Assembly (NCBI GenBank): GCA_944320885.1
Contig: CALUJE010000002.1
Span: 62,001 to 126,000, forward strand
DNA: 64,000 bases
Direction of reading: 5' to 3'
Origin: an uncultured Phocaeicola sp.
GTDB taxonomy: Bacteria; Bacteroidota; Bacteroidia; Bacteroidales; Bacteroidaceae
In this document: positions 8,575-16,785 of the stretch, piece by piece
How positions within the stretch are numbered: position 1 is the first letter of the stretch
Layout: each line of letters starts with the position of its first letter
Translations under genes and position numbers: made by a program
Notes under the pieces: model-generated
Told to the model about the DNA's origin: nothing
The model's input: the letters and a program-made list of their open reading frames with translations, nothing else
Databases searched by the model: none

Positions 8575-9831
8575 ATGAAACGGTTATTGACTCTTATTCT
8601 TTGGGCTGGATTTGCAGGAAAAGTTTTTGCTCAGCTGTCGCTTGATATCTGTTTGAAAAAGGCTCAGGCAAATTATCCTCTTGTCAGGCAGTACGAACTG
8701 ATTTCTATGACAGAAAACTATGATTTGTCGAATGCGGCTAAAGGTAATCTTCCACAAGTGGCAATGTCAGGAAAGGCATCTTATCAGAGTGATGTGACAA
8801 CAATTCCTCTAAACATTCCTGGTTATACTATCGAGTCTCTTCCAAAAGATCAGTATCAGATAATGGTGGAGGTAAATCAGAATATATGGGATGGAGGACA
8901 GATATATCATAATAAGCAAAAGGTAAAAGCTGCATCTGACGAAAACAGGCGTCAGGCAGATGTTTCGATGTATGCCTTGAATGAAAGGGTAAATCAAATC
9001 TTTTTCGGCATACTTCTTATAGATGAGCAGCTTCGTCAGAATAATTTGCTTGAGACAGATTTGACCAGAAATCTGAAAAATGTTACAGCGTATCGTGAGA
9101 ACGGATTGGCCAACAATGCAGACGTGGATGCTGTGAATGTAGAGATTCTGAATACACGGCAGAAGCGCCTGGAGTTGGAAAATAACAGACTGGCTTATGT
9201 GAGAATGCTATCTTTACTTATAGGTGAGGAAATAAAATCTGATACCGAGTTTATGAAACCAGTGGCAGAAGAGAATCTGGCCACTGAAATAAGAAGGCCT
9301 GAGCTGGCTTTGTATGCAGCTCAGGAGCATCGTCTGGATGTCGCTTCGCAAGCGTTGAAAGCCGGATATATGCCTCGATTCAGTATCTTTCTTCAAGGTG
9401 CTTATGGAAATCCGGGACTGAATATGTTAAAGAATGAATTTGAGCCTTATTATATGGTGGGGGCAAGATTAAATTGGAATTTCGGTACCTTGTATACCTT
9501 GAAGAATGACCGGAAAAAACTGGAAGCAGAACGCAGGCAGGTATACATGAATCGTGATTTGTTTCTTCTCAATACGCGTGTGAATCTTTCGGAACAGGAA
9601 GCTGCGATAAAGACTCTCCGTAAGCAGATGGAAACAGATGATGAGATTATCCGTATGCGTACCAATATACGGTGTTCGGCAGAAGCCAAGGTTGCAAACG
9701 GTACTCTTACGGTAACAGAAATGTTACGTGAACTTACCAATGAAAGTCTGGCCAGACAAAACAAGGCTTTTCATGAAATTAGTTTATTGATGGAAATATA
9801 TAAACACAAGCAGCTGACGAATACTTATTAA
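8575..9831 (+). CDS. TolC family outer-membrane efflux protein
   Basis: A 418-residue outer-membrane channel of the TolC/OEP family, first gene of a tripartite efflux operon. A signal peptide ends at GKVFAQ. The mature part begins with LSLDICLKKAQANYPLVRQ, the usual family opening, and then has long helical segments rich in Gln and Asn. The start was placed at 8575 because the in-frame upstream extension overlaps the promoter and the divergent regulator. Membrane fusion, ATPase and two permease genes follow on the same strand. Confidence 0.9.
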   Translation: MKRLLTLILWAGFAGKVFAQLSLDICLKKAQANYPLVRQYELISMTENYDLSNAAKGNLPQVAMSGKASYQSDVTTIPLNIPGYTIESLPKDQYQIMVEVNQNIWDGGQIYHNKQKVKAASDENRRQADVSMYALNERVNQIFFGILLIDEQLRQNNLLETDLTRNLKNVTAYRENGLANNADVDAVNVEILNTRQKRLELENNRLAYVRMLSLLIGEEIKSDTEFMKPVAEENLATEIRRPELALYAAQEHRLDVASQALKAGYMPRFSIFLQGAYGNPGLNMLKNEFEPYYMVGARLNWNFGTLYTLKNDRKKLEAERRQVYMNRDLFLLNTRVNLSEQEAAIKTLRKQMETDDEIIRMRTNIRCSAEAKVANGTLTVTEMLRELTNESLARQNKAFHEISLLMEIYKHKQLTNTY

Positions 9832-9893
9832 GGTAGGTAGAAAACAACTGGTTAAATGTATATAGATAAATATTCATATAAATAGAAATCAAT

Positions 9894-10787
9894 ATGATGA
9901 AATTGGAGAATTTATTGTTGGGTGCTGCAGCATTCTTGTTGGTCTCATGTGGATCAGACATGAAATATGATGCAACCGGTGCATTTGAAGCAACAGAAGT
10001 TTTGATATCGGCCGAGGGAAATGGACGTCTTATGCAGTTCTGTGCAGACGAAGGTATGGTAGTCAAGGCAGGACAGGAGGTAGGAATTATAGATACTGTG
10101 CAGCTTTATTTGAAGAAACTTCAGCTTGCTGCTACCCGTAAATCGGTCGACAGTCAGAAACCTGATATGAACAAGCAGGTGGCTGCGTTGCAGCAACAGC
10201 TTAATACTGCTGTTCGTGAGCGGAACAGGGTAATGAATTTGCTGAAAGAAGATGCGGCTAACCGTAAACAGCTTGATGACTGGGAAGCGCAGATAACCTT
10301 GCTTGAAAAGCAGATAGACGCTCAACGTTCTACATTGGACAACAGCCTGGGAAGTCTTACTGAGCAAAGTTCTTCAGTCAATATTCAGATTGCGCAGATA
10401 GAGGACCAATTGCAGAAATGTCATGTCGTATCTCCAATAACAGGAACTGTTTTGGCTAAATATGCCGAAGCCGGTGAACTGATGGCTGTAGGGAAACCTT
10501 TGTTTAAAGTTGCCGATTTGGATAAGGTGTATATTCGAGCCTATATAACTTCCGCCCAACTGGAAAAGGTGAAACTGGGTCAGAAAGCCAAGGTTTATGC
10601 AGATTATGGGGATGGCATTCATAAGGAATATGAAGGTACGGTAACCTGGATTTCAGAAACTTCAGAGTTTACTCCCAAAACAATTCTGACAGAAGATGAA
10701 CGTGCTGATCTGGTCTATGCCATTAAGGTCTCTGTAAAGAATGACGGTTCTATAAAAATAGGAATGTATGGAGGGGTATGTTTCTGA
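9894..10787 (+). CDS. HlyD-type membrane fusion lipoprotein
   Basis: A 297-residue periplasmic adaptor that should link the inner-membrane ABC transporter to the TolC channel. The N terminus has a lipobox (LLVSC, Cys19), so it is predicted to be a lipoprotein. A biotinyl-lipoyl half (EATEVLISAEGNGRL), a coiled coil of about 100 residues rich in Gln and Leu, and the second half-motif CHVVSPITGTVLAKYAEAGE follow. The 3' end overlaps the ATPase gene by 20 nt, suggesting translational coupling. ATG codons at 9894 and 9897 are both possible starts. Confidence 0.9.
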   Translation: MMKLENLLLGAAAFLLVSCGSDMKYDATGAFEATEVLISAEGNGRLMQFCADEGMVVKAGQEVGIIDTVQLYLKKLQLAATRKSVDSQKPDMNKQVAALQQQLNTAVRERNRVMNLLKEDAANRKQLDDWEAQITLLEKQIDAQRSTLDNSLGSLTEQSSSVNIQIAQIEDQLQKCHVVSPITGTVLAKYAEAGELMAVGKPLFKVADLDKVYIRAYITSAQLEKVKLGQKAKVYADYGDGIHKEYEGTVTWISETSEFTPKTILTEDERADLVYAIKVSVKNDGSIKIGMYGGVCF

Positions 10788-12252
10788 TTCTGAATCTCCG
10801 ATGGTGGAGATCAGTGGAATTGGCAAGACGCTTGGGAAGACAGTGGCTCTTCAGGATGTCTCCTTATCAGTCAGGCGCGGTGAGCTGTTTGGATTCGTCG
10901 GCCCTGATGGAGCCGGGAAAACTACACTCTTTCGCATATTGGCTACTTTGCTGATGCCGGATAAGGGAAAAGCCGTTATTGATGGAATGGATGTAGTGAC
11001 AGATTTTCGCCGTTTACGCTCAAGAATAGGGTATATGCCCGGACGGTTTTCGCTTTATTCTGATTTGACGGTAGAAGAAAACCTGCAATTTTTTGCTACG
11101 GTATTTCATACTACGGTAAAGGAAAACTACGAACGTATCCGTGATATTTATTCGCAAATAGAACCTTTCCGAAACAGACGTGTGGCTGCGCTTTCTGGAG
11201 GAATGAAACAGAAACTGGCTTTGAGCTGTGCATTGGTTCATTGTCCGGACATTCTCTTGCTTGACGAACCCACTACTGGAGTAGACCCGGTATCGCGTCG
11301 GGAGTTTTGGGAGATTCTGCATCGGTTGAAGGAGCAGGGCATAACAATCCTGGTTTCTACTCCGGTGATGGAAGATGCCCGTATGTGTGACCGCATTGCA
11401 TTTATGTATGAGGGCAAGATAATGGCAGTAGATAGTCCGGATGTCGTATTACACCGTTTTCGTTCCATTCTTTGTCCTGATGCCTTGGATTCGGTTCCGG
11501 TCATATCAGAAGAAGAACCGGCTATCTGTGTTGAAGGCCTGACTAAGTGTTTTGGTGATTTTACGGCGGTTGATCATATTTCCTTCAGTGTAAAACGAGG
11601 TGAAGTATTTGGCTTTTTAGGTGCGAATGGAGCGGGTAAGACTACTGCCATGCGCATGCTTTGTGGCTTAAGTATTCCCACTTCGGGAAAAGGAACTGTG
11701 GCCGGTTTTGATATACTTACCGAAACAGAGAAGATAAAACAGAATATCGGTTATATGAGTCAGCGCTTTTCGCTTTATGACGACCTGAAAGTTTGGGAAA
11801 ACATACGGCTCTTTGCTGGTATTTACGGTATGGACGAGAATACTATTCGCCGGCGTACGGATGAGATATTAGAGGAAATCGGTCTGACATCGGAACGGGA
11901 CTCTTTTGTAGGAGAACTCCCTTTGGGCTGGAAACAGCGACTGGCCTTTTCGGTAGCTGTCTTCCATCGGCCTCAGATTGTTTTTCTTGATGAGCCTACA
12001 GGAGGAGTTGACCCGGCTACCCGCCGCCAGTTTTGGGAATTGATATATCAGACGGCACAAAGTGGAATAACGGTCTTCGTTACTACACATTATATGGATG
12101 AGGCCGAATACTGCCATCGTATATCGATGATGGTTGACGGAAAGATTGTAGCATTGGATACTCCGGATGTTCTGAAAAAGACATATGGAGCCGCAAATTT
12201 GGATGATGTTTTTCAACAATTGGCACGGAAATCTGTGCGTAAAGCTGATTGA
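10768..12252 (+). CDS. Fused double ABC ATPase (YbhF-like)
   Basis: A 494-residue protein with two tandem ATP-binding domains, as in YbhF/RbbA-type exporters. Domain 1 has Walker A GPDGAGKTT, signature LSGGMKQ and Walker B ILLLDEP. Its Q-loop region reads GYMPGRFSLY, without Gln, and its H-loop region VSTPVMEDA, without His. Domain 2 has Walker A GANGAGKTT, Gln in GYMSQRFSLY and His in VTTHYMDEA, but its signature is LPLGWKQ. One composite site therefore looks catalytic and the other degenerate. It overlaps the HlyD gene. Met12 (10801) is an alternative start. Two permease genes follow. Confidence 0.92.
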   Translation: MEGYVSDSESPMVEISGIGKTLGKTVALQDVSLSVRRGELFGFVGPDGAGKTTLFRILATLLMPDKGKAVIDGMDVVTDFRRLRSRIGYMPGRFSLYSDLTVEENLQFFATVFHTTVKENYERIRDIYSQIEPFRNRRVAALSGGMKQKLALSCALVHCPDILLLDEPTTGVDPVSRREFWEILHRLKEQGITILVSTPVMEDARMCDRIAFMYEGKIMAVDSPDVVLHRFRSILCPDALDSVPVISEEEPAICVEGLTKCFGDFTAVDHISFSVKRGEVFGFLGANGAGKTTAMRMLCGLSIPTSGKGTVAGFDILTETEKIKQNIGYMSQRFSLYDDLKVWENIRLFAGIYGMDENTIRRRTDEILEEIGLTSERDSFVGELPLGWKQRLAFSVAVFHRPQIVFLDEPTGGVDPATRRQFWELIYQTAQSGITVFVTTHYMDEAEYCHRISMMVDGKIVALDTPDVLKKTYGAANLDDVFQQLARKSVRKAD

Positions 12253-12255
12253 ATT

Positions 12256-13365
12256 ATGGTGAAACAATGGTTGGCTTTTATTAAGAAGGAATTTTGTCAT
12301 ATCTTTCGTGACAAGCGTACAATGCTTATTCTGTTAGGTATGCCGGTAGTTCAGATTCTGTTGTTCGGCTTTGCCATCACTACAGAAGTACAGAATGTGA
12401 AGGTTGGTATTCTCAGTCCTTCATATGATGTGTGGACCAATCGTCTTATCCAGCGGGTTGATGCCAGCGAATATTTCGATGTCGTTTCCATGTTTGCTTC
12501 ACAAGATGAGGTCAATGAAGCCTTCCGTCGTGGAAAGGTTGATATGGTTGTGTCTTTTCAGCACGGTTTTGGCGATGCGTTGGAGCGGGATGAAGGTGCC
12601 GTGCAACTGATAGCCGATGCTACGGACCCCAATATGTCGGTTATGCGTTCCGCATATATGTCTGGTATACTTTCATCATTCAGAGAAGATTTGATGAAGG
12701 GCGAGAACTTGTCATCATCCGGCATTGATACACAGGTTAAGTTACTTTATAATCCTCAGATGAAAAGCTCCTATAACTTTGTACCGGGAGTGATGGGATT
12801 GATACTGATGCTTATTTGTGCCATGATGACTTCTATTTCTATTGTTCGTGAGAAGGAAACCGGAACGATGGAGTTATTGCTGGTTTCTCCCGTGAAGCCG
12901 GTATTTGTTATATTGTCAAAGACGGTTCCGTATTTTGTCTTGTCATTGGTTAATCTGGTTACCATTCTGTGTCTTGCTGTGTGGGTCCTTCATGTGCCGA
13001 TTGCCGGTAATCTGTTGTGGATTATACTGGTCTCGTTGCTCTATATATTTGTATCTCTTTCGCTGGGATTGCTCATTTCATCGGTTGCCCGAACACAGGT
13101 TGCAGCCATGTTGGGAGCCGGTATGATATTGATGTTGCCTACAGTCTTGTTGTCGGGACTGATATTTCCCATAGAAAGTATGCCTTCATTATTGCAGGGA
13201 ATCTCTGTATTGCTTCCCGCCCGCTGGTATATCTCACTTATCCGCAAACTGATGATTGAAGGTGTTCCTCTTTTTTATGCCTGGAAGGAGTTGGCTATTT
13301 TGTTATGTATGGCAGTGGCGTTGCTGTTGGTAAGTTTGAAACTGTTTAAGAATCGCTTGGAGTAA
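12256..13365 (+). CDS. ABC-2 type permease, first of pair (YbhS/YbhR-like)
   Basis: A 369-residue ABC-2 membrane subunit. One N-terminal membrane helix (MLILLGMPVVQILLFGFAIT) is followed by a periplasmic domain to about residue 170, then five hydrophobic segments. The motif SIVREKETGTMELLLVSPVKP is the family hallmark. It starts 3 nt after the ATPase stop codon. It should pair with the next gene as a heterodimer that exports drugs or other hydrophobic compounds to the TolC channel. Confidence 0.92.
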   Translation: MVKQWLAFIKKEFCHIFRDKRTMLILLGMPVVQILLFGFAITTEVQNVKVGILSPSYDVWTNRLIQRVDASEYFDVVSMFASQDEVNEAFRRGKVDMVVSFQHGFGDALERDEGAVQLIADATDPNMSVMRSAYMSGILSSFREDLMKGENLSSSGIDTQVKLLYNPQMKSSYNFVPGVMGLILMLICAMMTSISIVREKETGTMELLLVSPVKPVFVILSKTVPYFVLSLVNLVTILCLAVWVLHVPIAGNLLWIILVSLLYIFVSLSLGLLISSVARTQVAAMLGAGMILMLPTVLLSGLIFPIESMPSLLQGISVLLPARWYISLIRKLMIEGVPLFYAWKELAILLCMAVALLLVSLKLFKNRLE

Positions 13366-13379
13366 TAGGAGGTTGTGCT

Positions 13380-14486
13380 ATGATACTGAAGTTTTTACTT
13401 GAAAAAGAATTCAAGCAGCTGTTCAGAAATTCTTTTTTGCCGCGTTTGATTGTTGTGTTTCCGTGTATGATTCTTCTGGTATTGCCTTGGGCGGCCAATC
13501 TGGAAATCCGGAATATTGATTTATTGGTAGTAGACAAAGATTGTTCATCGTTGTCAAAACGGTTTATTCATAAAATAGAAGCGTCAGATTATTTTCGTTT
13601 GAAAGGCATTTCAACATCTTACGATGAAGCTATACTCCGTTTGGAAAAGGGAGAGGCCGATGCTGTCTGTGAGATATCACGCCAATTTGAAGAAAAGTGG
13701 ATAAGAAAAGAAAATCCCGATATTCTTGTAGTTGTAAATGCGGTAAACGGAACGAAAGGCAGTGTGGCGCTTTCATATATCCGTCAGATAATTGCCGACT
13801 ATGCAGAAGAACTAGCTCTTGAAAATGCGACGTCAAAAATTGTTCCCAAATTTACGGTGAACGTGCATAACCGTTATAATCCGCATCTGGACTATAAAAT
13901 ATATATGCTTCCTGCGCTGATGGTTACATTGCTGACCATGCTTTGTGGCTTCCTGCCGGCATTGAATGTGGTGAGTGAGAAAGAAAGAGGTACTATCGAG
14001 CAGATAAATGTTACCCCTGTGGGACGGTGGATTTTCATTTTAGGCAAGATGATTCCTTATTGGATAATCGGTTTTGTAGTACTTACGTTAGGAATTGTTC
14101 TTTCCGGACTGGTTTATGGATTGTTCCCGGCCGGTTCATTAGTAGTGTTGTATTTATTGTCCATCGTTTTTGTACTGGCAATTGCTGGTTTAGGACTGAT
14201 TATTTCCAACTATTCAGCCACTATGCAACAGGCAATGTTTGTCATCTTTTTCTGTATGCTTATCTTTATTTTGATGAGTGGCATGTTTACTCCTGTTGAA
14301 AGTATGCCCCAATGGGCCCAGTTCATAACGATATTCAATCCTCTGAAATATCTGGTACAGGTCATGCGGGCCATATATCTGAAAGGAGCAGGATTGGCCG
14401 ACCTGTCAGTGCAGGCGGGGGCGTTGCTTGCTTTTGCAACCGTTTTTGACAGCTTGGCTGTATGGAGCTATCGGAAAAAGTCATAG
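13380..14486 (+). CDS. ABC-2 type permease, second of pair
   Basis: A 368-residue paralogue of the preceding permease with the same layout: N-terminal helix, periplasmic domain (about 45-170) and five C-terminal helices. It carries NVVSEKERGTIEQINVTPVGRW as its version of the ABC-2 motif. It ends the efflux operon. The 3' end faces the cytidine deaminase gene at a distance of 13 nt, and a small hairpin covers both stop codons. Confidence 0.92.
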   Translation: MILKFLLEKEFKQLFRNSFLPRLIVVFPCMILLVLPWAANLEIRNIDLLVVDKDCSSLSKRFIHKIEASDYFRLKGISTSYDEAILRLEKGEADAVCEISRQFEEKWIRKENPDILVVVNAVNGTKGSVALSYIRQIIADYAEELALENATSKIVPKFTVNVHNRYNPHLDYKIYMLPALMVTLLTMLCGFLPALNVVSEKERGTIEQINVTPVGRWIFILGKMIPYWIIGFVVLTLGIVLSGLVYGLFPAGSLVVLYLLSIVFVLAIAGLGLIISNYSATMQQAMFVIFFCMLIFILMSGMFTPVESMPQWAQFITIFNPLKYLVQVMRAIYLKGAGLADLSVQAGALLAFATVFDSLAVWSYRKKS

Positions 14487-14501
14487 TGAAGACCATGACT
14501 T
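14478..14501. terminator. Short hairpin over convergent stop codons
   Basis: AAGTCAT (14478-14484) pairs with ATGACTT (14495-14501). It spans the permease stop and the end of cdd. A weak bidirectional terminator is possible. Confidence 0.35.
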
Positions 14502-14967
14502 ATAATTCGAAGGTGAGAGGAAGCAGCTCGCGTGCATCATCAATGATGTATATGCTTTCTGTGCCATAAAGAATGACTTGCATTGTAGCCTTATTCTTTC
14601 CTGCATATTCAGCCATTACTTGTCTGCAGGCTCCACACGGGGTTACCGGAAGGTGTGTGAATTTTTCGTTCTGGCATGCGGCTATGGCTATCTTGCGTAT
14701 AGGTGTTTGGGGGTGTTGTGCATGAGCATAAAATAATGCGGTACGTTCTGCGCAGAGCCCTGAAGGATAAGCGGCATTTTCCTGATTGCTTCCTTTTATT
14801 ATAGTACCGTCATCAAGCATGACAGCTGCTCCTACATGAAAGTTGGAGTACGGTGCATAACTGGTGCTGGCAGCCTGTTTGGCTTCAGCAATAAGATGAA
14901 GTGTTTCAGCGTCAAGCTCTTCGGGAGCATATACTTTTACGTTGGTTTTTAATGTGAGTTCTTTCAT
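14500..14967 (-). CDS. cdd: Cytidine deaminase
   Basis: Hydrolyses cytidine and deoxycytidine to the uridine forms in pyrimidine salvage. The 155-residue protein has the zinc and proton-shuttle motif CAERTA (Cys about 69, Glu 71) and the second zinc pair PCGAC (about 110), plus SNFHVGAAV for substrate contact. Length fits the homotetrameric class. It is monocistronic, with a -7 box about 35 nt upstream. Confidence 0.95.
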   Translation of the reverse strand: MKELTLKTNVKVYAPEELDAETLHLIAEAKQAASTSYAPYSNFHVGAAVMLDDGTIIKGSNQENAAYPSGLCAERTALFYAHAQHPQTPIRKIAIAACQNEKFTHLPVTPCGACRQVMAEYAGKNKATMQVILYGTESIYIIDDARELLPLTFEL

Positions 14968-14999
14968 TAAAGGTGCTTTTAATAGTTGATGACTGCTTA

Positions 15000-15007
15000 C
15001 AAATGTA
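15000..15007 (-). promoter_or_regulatory. Predicted -7 box for cdd
   Basis: TACATTTG on the minus strand, 33 nt before the cdd start codon. The -33 region is not recognisable. Confidence 0.45.
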
Positions 15008-15206
15008 CTAAAAATGCAACCATTAATGTAGCGTATTTAAGAATATTGTTTTTCAAATAAGGATTACTGTGCGAGTATGCATCCCTGATGAGATGTGGTT
15101 CGGGACTTTCGGTGAAAGGAAACATCTTTTTTCTTCTAGCACAAACAGGGAGAGGGAATAATAAGGATTTTACTCAAAAGTCATAAAGATGCCGTCTTCT
15201 GCTTTT

Positions 15207-15310
15207 TGCATACGAGGATGCACTGTTGTGCATAAGGCGGTGCAGTGTAGTGCATGCCGCGATGCACTGTGTTGCACAGGGCGGTGCACTATTTTGCATA
15301 GCCGCATGCA
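15207..15310. repeat. Phased TGCA array, 22-bp period (copy 1)
   Basis: TGCA begins at 15207, 15219, 15229, 15241, 15251, 15263, 15273, 15285, 15295 and 15307, that is spacings of 12 and 10 in strict alternation. Units such as TGCACTGTTGTGCA are separated by variable 8-mers. The array is a near-copy, in reverse orientation, of the one at 29051-29176; a stretch of about 49 nt matches with one difference. Because 22 is not a multiple of 3, it is not a coding repeat. Confidence 0.9.
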
Positions 15311-15435
15311 CAAAACTGTGTGTCTTTTCCTGATTAAACAGACACTTTGAAAAGGCCTCTCTGTTGCTTTTTCGTTTTTTATCGGCCGTAATAAAAAAGA
15401 ATCTTACTTCATAACATGTATATCCTTAAATGCAT

Positions 15436-15443
15436 TATCTTTG
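15436..15443 (+). promoter_or_regulatory. Predicted -7 box for the glucosaminidase gene
   Basis: TATCTTTG, 33 nt before the start codon, matches TAnnTTTG. Confidence 0.5.
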
Positions 15444-15476
15444 CATCATTACGTTTAGAAATACCCTAAAAGAACT

Positions 15477-16364
15477 ATGCATACCCGTAAACTAGTCGTA
15501 ACCCTTTTCTGTTTGATGTCTTTTACCTTATCTTTTTCGCAGACGCGGAATAAATTGTACGAAGATTATATTCGTAAGTATAAAGAAATGGCTATTGAAC
15601 AGATGGAGCGTTATCGCATACCTGCCAGTATTACTATGGCCCAGGGATTGCTTGAGAGTGGTGCCGGACGCAGTGAACTGGCAAGAAAATCTAATAATCA
15701 TTTTGGCATTAAGTGTGGGGGAAACTGGACCGGGCGTACTACTTATCATGACGATGACCGTCGGGGAGAATGTTTTAGAGCCTATAAAAGTGTGCGTGAA
15801 TCGTATGAAGACCATTCACGCTTTCTTACTACGCGTGGCCGTTATTCGTTCTTGTTTAAGTTGAGCTCGACCGATTATAAGGGATGGGCACGTGGTTTGA
15901 AGAAGGCCGGTTATGCAACCAATCCCCGTTATGCCGACCAGTTGATTTCCATTATCGAACTTTATGATTTGGATGAGCTGGATACCAAGAAAGGGCGTAA
16001 ACGTTATGACAAGCCCGTTCAGTTTGTGCATCAGCCCTATAAGGCCAATGACTTGCTTTATATTATAGCCCGTGCAGGCGATACTTTTGAATCGATATCC
16101 AATGAGTTTGAAATATCAGAACGTAAGATACGAATTTATAATGACTTGTATAAAGGCTATCGTTTTAAGGACGGCGATATCGTATATTTGGAGAAAAAGC
16201 ATAAGCGTGCGCAGAAGCCTCATATAATCCATCGTGTAAAAGAGGGAGAGTCAATGTATTCTATAGCACAGATGTATGGTATCCGTTTGAAGAATCTTTA
16301 TAAGCTTAATAAAAAAGACGAGGATTATTCACCTCGGGTTGGAGATTATTTACGATTACGTTAA
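15477..16364 (+). CDS. Exported glucosaminidase (GH73) with LysM repeats
   Basis: A 295-residue peptidoglycan hydrolase expected to cut between N-acetylglucosamine and N-acetylmuramic acid during wall remodelling. A signal peptide (LVVTLFCLMSFTLSFSQ) is followed by a glucosaminidase domain at about residues 25-165, with the motif ASITMAQGLLESGAGRSELA that contains the expected catalytic Glu. Two LysM-like wall-binding modules follow, at about 190-240 and 250-295 (HRVKEGESMYSIAQMYGI). It may be cotranscribed with the mutarotase gene 18 nt downstream. Confidence 0.92.
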   Translation: MHTRKLVVTLFCLMSFTLSFSQTRNKLYEDYIRKYKEMAIEQMERYRIPASITMAQGLLESGAGRSELARKSNNHFGIKCGGNWTGRTTYHDDDRRGECFRAYKSVRESYEDHSRFLTTRGRYSFLFKLSSTDYKGWARGLKKAGYATNPRYADQLISIIELYDLDELDTKKGRKRYDKPVQFVHQPYKANDLLYIIARAGDTFESISNEFEISERKIRIYNDLYKGYRFKDGDIVYLEKKHKRAQKPHIIHRVKEGESMYSIAQMYGIRLKNLYKLNKKDEDYSPRVGDYLRLR

Positions 16365-16382
16365 CTATAAAACAAGAAGACT

Positions 16383-16706
16383 ATGGAACGTTATGGAAGT
16401 GTTATTAAGGTAGCTCCGGGAATGTTGGAGGAGTATAAACGTTTGCATGCTGCCGTATGGCCCTCTGTGGCAAAAATGATAAAGGAATGTAATCTGCAGA
16501 ATTACAGCATTTATCATAAAGATGGCTATCTGTTCAGTTATTATGAGTATACAGGCTCTGATTATGAGGCAGATATGGCGAAGATGGCGGCAGACCCTGA
16601 AACTCAGCGCTGGTGGACATTCTGTAATCCATGTCAGCAGCCTCTTGAAACCCGCAAGGAAGGTGAATGGTGGGCTTCTATGGAAGAGGTTTTTCATCTG
16701 GATTAA
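16383..16706 (+). CDS. rhaM: L-rhamnose mutarotase
   Basis: A 107-residue RhaM/YiiL (DUF718) protein that interconverts the alpha and beta anomers of L-rhamnose. Conserved features are the N-terminal strand MERYGSVIKV, the segment EEYKRLHAAVWPSV with its His, and the aromatic C-terminal part WWTFCNPCQ. No other rhamnose gene lies nearby, so its position after the glucosaminidase looks fortuitous. A strong terminator follows. Confidence 0.9.
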   Translation: MERYGSVIKVAPGMLEEYKRLHAAVWPSVAKMIKECNLQNYSIYHKDGYLFSYYEYTGSDYEADMAKMAADPETQRWWTFCNPCQQPLETRKEGEWWASMEEVFHLD

Positions 16707-16721
16707 GAATATTGTATATAG

Positions 16722-16765
16722 AAAAAACCGGGGAAACATCTTATAGGACGTTTCTCCGGTTTTTT
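16722..16765. terminator. Bidirectional terminator between rhaM and the RNase G gene
   Basis: AAAAAACCGGGGAAAC (16722-16737) pairs with GTTTCTCCGGTTTTTT (16750-16765). A-run and T-run on either side allow use in both directions. Confidence 0.85.
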
Positions 16766-16785
16766 GTTTATAGCTTCGATATTTC

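Larger units (their letters stand above)
14968..15476. other. 509-bp divergent intergenic region
   Basis: It holds the cdd promoter (TACATTTG on the minus strand, 15000-15007), the TGCA array at 15207-15310 and the glucosaminidase -7 box at 15436-15443. I see no tRNA or credible small gene. Confidence 0.6.

Noticed and set aside
15207-15310. Possible CRISPR array
   Set aside because: Only TGCA is constant, units are 22 bp in total, spacers are 6-8 nt, and no cas gene is present.
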